Assembly (NCBI RefSeq): GCF_000262465.1
Contig: NZ_CM001489.1
Location: 909,772 to 973,771, forward strand
Direction of reading: 5' to 3'
Source of the DNA: Frankia sp. QA3
Lineage (GTDB): Bacteria; Actinomycetota; Actinomycetes; Frankiales; Frankiaceae
Length of the DNA stretch: 64,000 nucleotides
The notes under the pieces: generated by a model
Databases searched by the model: none
What the model was told of the DNA's origin: nothing
The model's input: the letters and a program-made list of their open reading frames with translations, nothing else
Translations under genes and position numbers: made by a program
In this document: piece by piece, positions 61,569 through 64,000 of the stretch
Position numbering within the stretch: position 1 is the stretch's first letter
How the letters are laid out: each line of letters starts with the position of its first letter

Positions 61569-63281
61569 TTGGTCGAGCACATGAAGTGGTGGGGTTGGGG
61601 CCAGGAGAGCGTCTCCTTCAGCCACGGCGACAAGCCCGACCTGGCGCCGTTCGTGCGCACGCACATCGGTCTCGACATCACCCGTCCGCCCGCGCAGCCG
61701 CCGGCCTTCGCGGACCTGAAGATCCCCGAGCCGACGCTGCCGCAGCCGCTGCGCGCCGCGCTCGTCGCTGCCGTCGGCGCGCAGCACGTCCACACCGACG
61801 CCCACGCCCGGGTGGTGCACGCCTACGGCAAGAGCCTGCGTGACCTGGTCCGGATCCGTAACGCCGACCTCGGCCGGCTGCCCGACGCCGTCGTCTACCC
61901 GGACGGGGAACAGGCGGTGCTCGCCGTGCTCGCCGCGGCGCTCGACGCCGACGCCGTGGTGATCCCGTTCGGCGGCGGCACCAACATCTCCGGCAGCCTG
62001 GAGGCGCCGCGCGCGGAGACCCGGCCGGTGATCTCCGTGGACCTGGGGCGCCTCGACCGCGTCCTGGAGATCGACACCGACGCCCGGCTCGCCCGCATCC
62101 AGGCCGGGGCTCTCGGCCCGCACCTGGAGGAGCAGCTCAACGCCCAGGGCTGGACGCTGGGCCACTTCCCGGACAGCTTCTCCCACTCCACCCTGGGCGG
62201 GTGGATCGCCACCCGCTCGTCGGGCATGCAGTCCGACAAGTACGGAGACATCGCCGAGATCACCCGGGCGGTGCGCGTCGTCACCCCCGCGGGCGTCCTC
62301 GCGACCCGTCCCGTGCCGAGCCAGTCGACCGGGCCGAGCGTGCGGGAGATGATCCTCGGCAGCGAGGGTCGGCTCGGCATCATCACCGAGGCGACGGTGC
62401 AGGTCCACCGGGTGCCCGAGGAACGTGTCATCCTCGGCTACTTCTTCCCCACCTGGGACGACGCGCTCGTCGCCATGCGCCAGATCGCCGAAAGCGAGGC
62501 CAGCCCGACCGTCACCCGGGTGTCCGACGCGAACGAGACCCGGTTCTCCTTCGCCACGCGTAAGAAGGGCTCGCTCGCCTCGGGGCTGGTCTCCGCCGGG
62601 CTGAAGCAGTACCTGCGCCGGGTCCGCAACTACGACCTGGACCAGATGTGCCTGTCGTTCATCGGGTTCGAGGGGACGCCGGCGCACGTCAAGGCCCAGC
62701 GCAAGCTCGTCGGCGAGATCGTCGGGCGCCACGGTGGCATCTGCGTCGGCACCGGTCCCGGGCAGCTCTACGACCAGAAGAAGTTCGACACCCCCTACAT
62801 CCGCGACTTCCTGCTCGGCCAGGGCGCGGTCGCGGACGTGTCGGAGACGTCGGCGTCCTGGTCCCAGCTCGGCCCGCTCTACCGGGGTGTGGTCGCCCGG
62901 GCCAACAAGGCGTTCGCCGAGATCGGCGTCGACGGCTGGATCATGTGCCACCTGTCGCACTCGTACCATTCCGGCGCCTGCCTGTACTTCACGTTCGCCT
63001 ACGAATCCCCGGTCACCCTCGCGGCGATCGAGGGCTACGACACGGTGAAGTCCGCGATCCAGCAGGGCTTCCTCGACCTCGCGGGCACCCTGTCGCACCA
63101 CCACGCGGTCGGCGTCGAGCACGCCTCCTGGCTCGGCGACGACATCTCGCCGGCCGGCGTGCGCCTGCTGTCGGCCCTGTTCGACGGCATCGACCCCGGC
63201 CGCAACCTCAACCCCGGCAAGATCATCCCGGACGGCGCGGACGCGGGTGCGGCCGTCGGCGGCGGGCCGGCGGGGGACTAG
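61569..63281 (+). CDS. FAD-linked oxidase, alkyldihydroxyacetonephosphate synthase-like
   Basis: A 570-residue protein. The start is TTG 61569, six or so bases after GGAG, or ATG 61581 (MKWWGWG). The FAD-binding PCMH domain has VVIPFGGGTNISGSLEAP, LGHFPDSFSHSTLGGWIATR and SSGMQSDKYGDI. The C-terminal domain has CHLSHSYHSGACLYFTF, the active LSHHHAVGVEHASWLGDDI and NLNPGKIIPDG. In eukaryotes this family makes ether lipids; the bacterial members act on unknown substrates. The FAD-contacting and HHH residues are all present. Confidence 0.9.
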   Translation: MVEHMKWWGWGQESVSFSHGDKPDLAPFVRTHIGLDITRPPAQPPAFADLKIPEPTLPQPLRAALVAAVGAQHVHTDAHARVVHAYGKSLRDLVRIRNADLGRLPDAVVYPDGEQAVLAVLAAALDADAVVIPFGGGTNISGSLEAPRAETRPVISVDLGRLDRVLEIDTDARLARIQAGALGPHLEEQLNAQGWTLGHFPDSFSHSTLGGWIATRSSGMQSDKYGDIAEITRAVRVVTPAGVLATRPVPSQSTGPSVREMILGSEGRLGIITEATVQVHRVPEERVILGYFFPTWDDALVAMRQIAESEASPTVTRVSDANETRFSFATRKKGSLASGLVSAGLKQYLRRVRNYDLDQMCLSFIGFEGTPAHVKAQRKLVGEIVGRHGGICVGTGPGQLYDQKKFDTPYIRDFLLGQGAVADVSETSASWSQLGPLYRGVVARANKAFAEIGVDGWIMCHLSHSYHSGACLYFTFAYESPVTLAAIEGYDTVKSAIQQGFLDLAGTLSHHHAVGVEHASWLGDDISPAGVRLLSALFDGIDPGRNLNPGKIIPDGADAGAAVGGGPAGD

Positions 63282-63337
63282 CCCCCGGCTTCGGGACCGG
63301 CCGCGCGGCGAACCGCTGGAGCGGCACGACCGTTTAT

Positions 63338-63385
63338 GGCGGCCAGGCGGCCAGGCGGGCAGGCGGGCAGGCGGGCAGGCGGAAG
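63338..63385 (+). repeat. 8-bp tandem repeats upstream of cobF
   Basis: Six consecutive octamers: GGCGGCCA twice, GGCGGGCA three times, then GGCGGAAG. The last unit supplies part of the purine-rich ribosome-binding region (GGAAGG) before ATG 63396, so copy-number change would alter the leader but not the site itself. Confidence 0.8.
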
Positions 63386-63395
63386 GACGGTGGCC

Positions 63396-64000
63396 ATGCG
63401 CACGATCCTGGTGGTCGGGATCGGGGCCGGGGATCCCGACCAGCTCACGATCCAGGCGGTCAAGGCACTGGGCCGCGCCGACGTGTTCTTCGTGCTCGAC
63501 AAGGGCCCGGCCAAGGACGACCTGGTCAGGCTGCGTCGGGAGATCCTCGACCGACACGTCGGCGCGGGCGGCTACCGGATCGTCGAGGCCCGCGACCCAC
63601 GCCGCGACCGCAATCCCGCGGACTCGGCCGCCTACGCCGCCGCGGTCGAGGACTGGCATGACCGCCGCGCCGAGCTGTACGAGCGGATGATCATAGACGA
63701 GCTGCCCGGGGACGGCTGCGGTGCGTTCCTCGTCTGGGGCGACCCGTCGCTGTACGACAGCACGCTGCGCATCATCGAGCGGGTCGCCGCGCGCGGCCGG
63801 GTGGCGTTCGACTACGAGGTGATCCCCGGGATCACCAGCGTGCAGGCGCTGGCCGCGAGCCACCGGCTGGTGCTCAACCGCATCGGCGGCCCCGTCGAGA
63901 TCACCACCGGCCGGCGCCTGGCCGAGGGGTTCCCGTCCGGGGTCGACGACGTCGTCGTCATGCTCGACGCGGACACCACCTTCCGCACCCTCGACGACCC
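63396..64000 (+). CDS. cobF: Precorrin-6A synthase CobF (partial, runs off the window)
   Basis: The first 201 residues from ATG 63396 match CobF: TILVVGIGAGDPDQLTIQAV at the SAM-binding N-terminus, ADVFFVLDKGPAKDDLVRLR, AAYAAAVEDWHDRRAELYER, AFLVWGDPSLYDSTLRIIER and YEVIPGITSVQALAASHRLV, then GGPVEITTGRRLAEGFP. The enzyme removes the C1 acetyl and methylates in aerobic cobalamin synthesis. The coding sequence continues past the window edge. No other cobalamin gene is present here. Confidence 0.9.
   Translation, partial: MRTILVVGIGAGDPDQLTIQAVKALGRADVFFVLDKGPAKDDLVRLRREILDRHVGAGGYRIVEARDPRRDRNPADSAAYAAAVEDWHDRRAELYERMIIDELPGDGCGAFLVWGDPSLYDSTLRIIERVAARGRVAFDYEVIPGITSVQALAASHRLVLNRIGGPVEITTGRRLAEGFPSGVDDVVVMLDADTTFRTLDD

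Noticed and set aside
61407-63863. Over 800-codon minus-strand frame opposite the FAD oxidase and cobF
   Set aside because: It spans two clearly coding plus-strand genes and lacks any domain; it is an antisense artefact.

Overview
The window looks like a piece of a high-GC actinobacterial chromosome. GC-rich third codon positions, many GTG starts and the gene families present point to Frankia or a relative; this is inferred from gene content, not proven.

Positions 1 to about 52,365 are a tandem arrangement of integrative elements. One complete element of about 52.2 kb lies between two copies of a 56-bp repeat (92-147 and 52310-52365). The right copy is the 3' end of an intact acyl-CoA dehydrogenase gene (52303-53451, minus). 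The element's excisionase-like frame and tyrosine integrase (50651-52282) lie just inside it. The first 64 bases encode the tail of a second, related integrase with the same spacing to the left repeat, so another element of the same family lies to the left.

Element cargo, left to right: (1) decayed genes and an IS5-family insertion sequence (1468-2334) that broke an XRE regulator; (2) an FxLD-type class I lanthipeptide cluster (3719-9829: isoaspartyl-type methyltransferase, precursor, LanB, LanC, SpaB_C-like protein), flanked by two paralogous XRE regulators; (3) a cutA-like gene, a 2H phosphoesterase and a DnaG-like primase; (4) an N6-adenine methylase plus specificity subunit with no restriction subunit, preceded by two small membrane proteins; (5) a 27-bp palindrome-containing tandem repeat array and a DNA-binding protein gene; (6) a tightly overlapping plus-strand operon (19548-30959) with a VirD4/TraG-like coupling ATPase, a tandem-HTH protein and several unrecognised proteins, likely the transfer module; (7) a phosphohistidine phosphatase and a small HTH gene facing two perfect 16-bp palindromes; (8) a large defence operon (32757-48817) with a DEAD/DUF1998 helicase carrying a C-terminal nuclease-like domain, a SNF2-type helicase (DrmD-like), a large Eco57I/DrmMI-like methylase, McrB and McrC; (9) decayed sequence, then xis/int.

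Right of 52,365 is ordinary chromosome: acyl-CoA dehydrogenase and a divergent TetR regulator, a peptidoglycan-binding protein, DUF2889, UreG, TsaD, a Fur-family regulator, a secreted LGFP-repeat protein, peptide deformylase, an F420-dependent LLM oxidoreductase, an alkyl-DHAP-synthase-like FAD oxidase and the start of cobF.

The main interest is the composite defence operon, which mixes DISARM/Druantia-like helicase and methylase parts with McrBC. Also notable are the lanthipeptide cluster riding on the same mobile element, and stacking of elements at a protein-coding attachment site rather than a tRNA gene.
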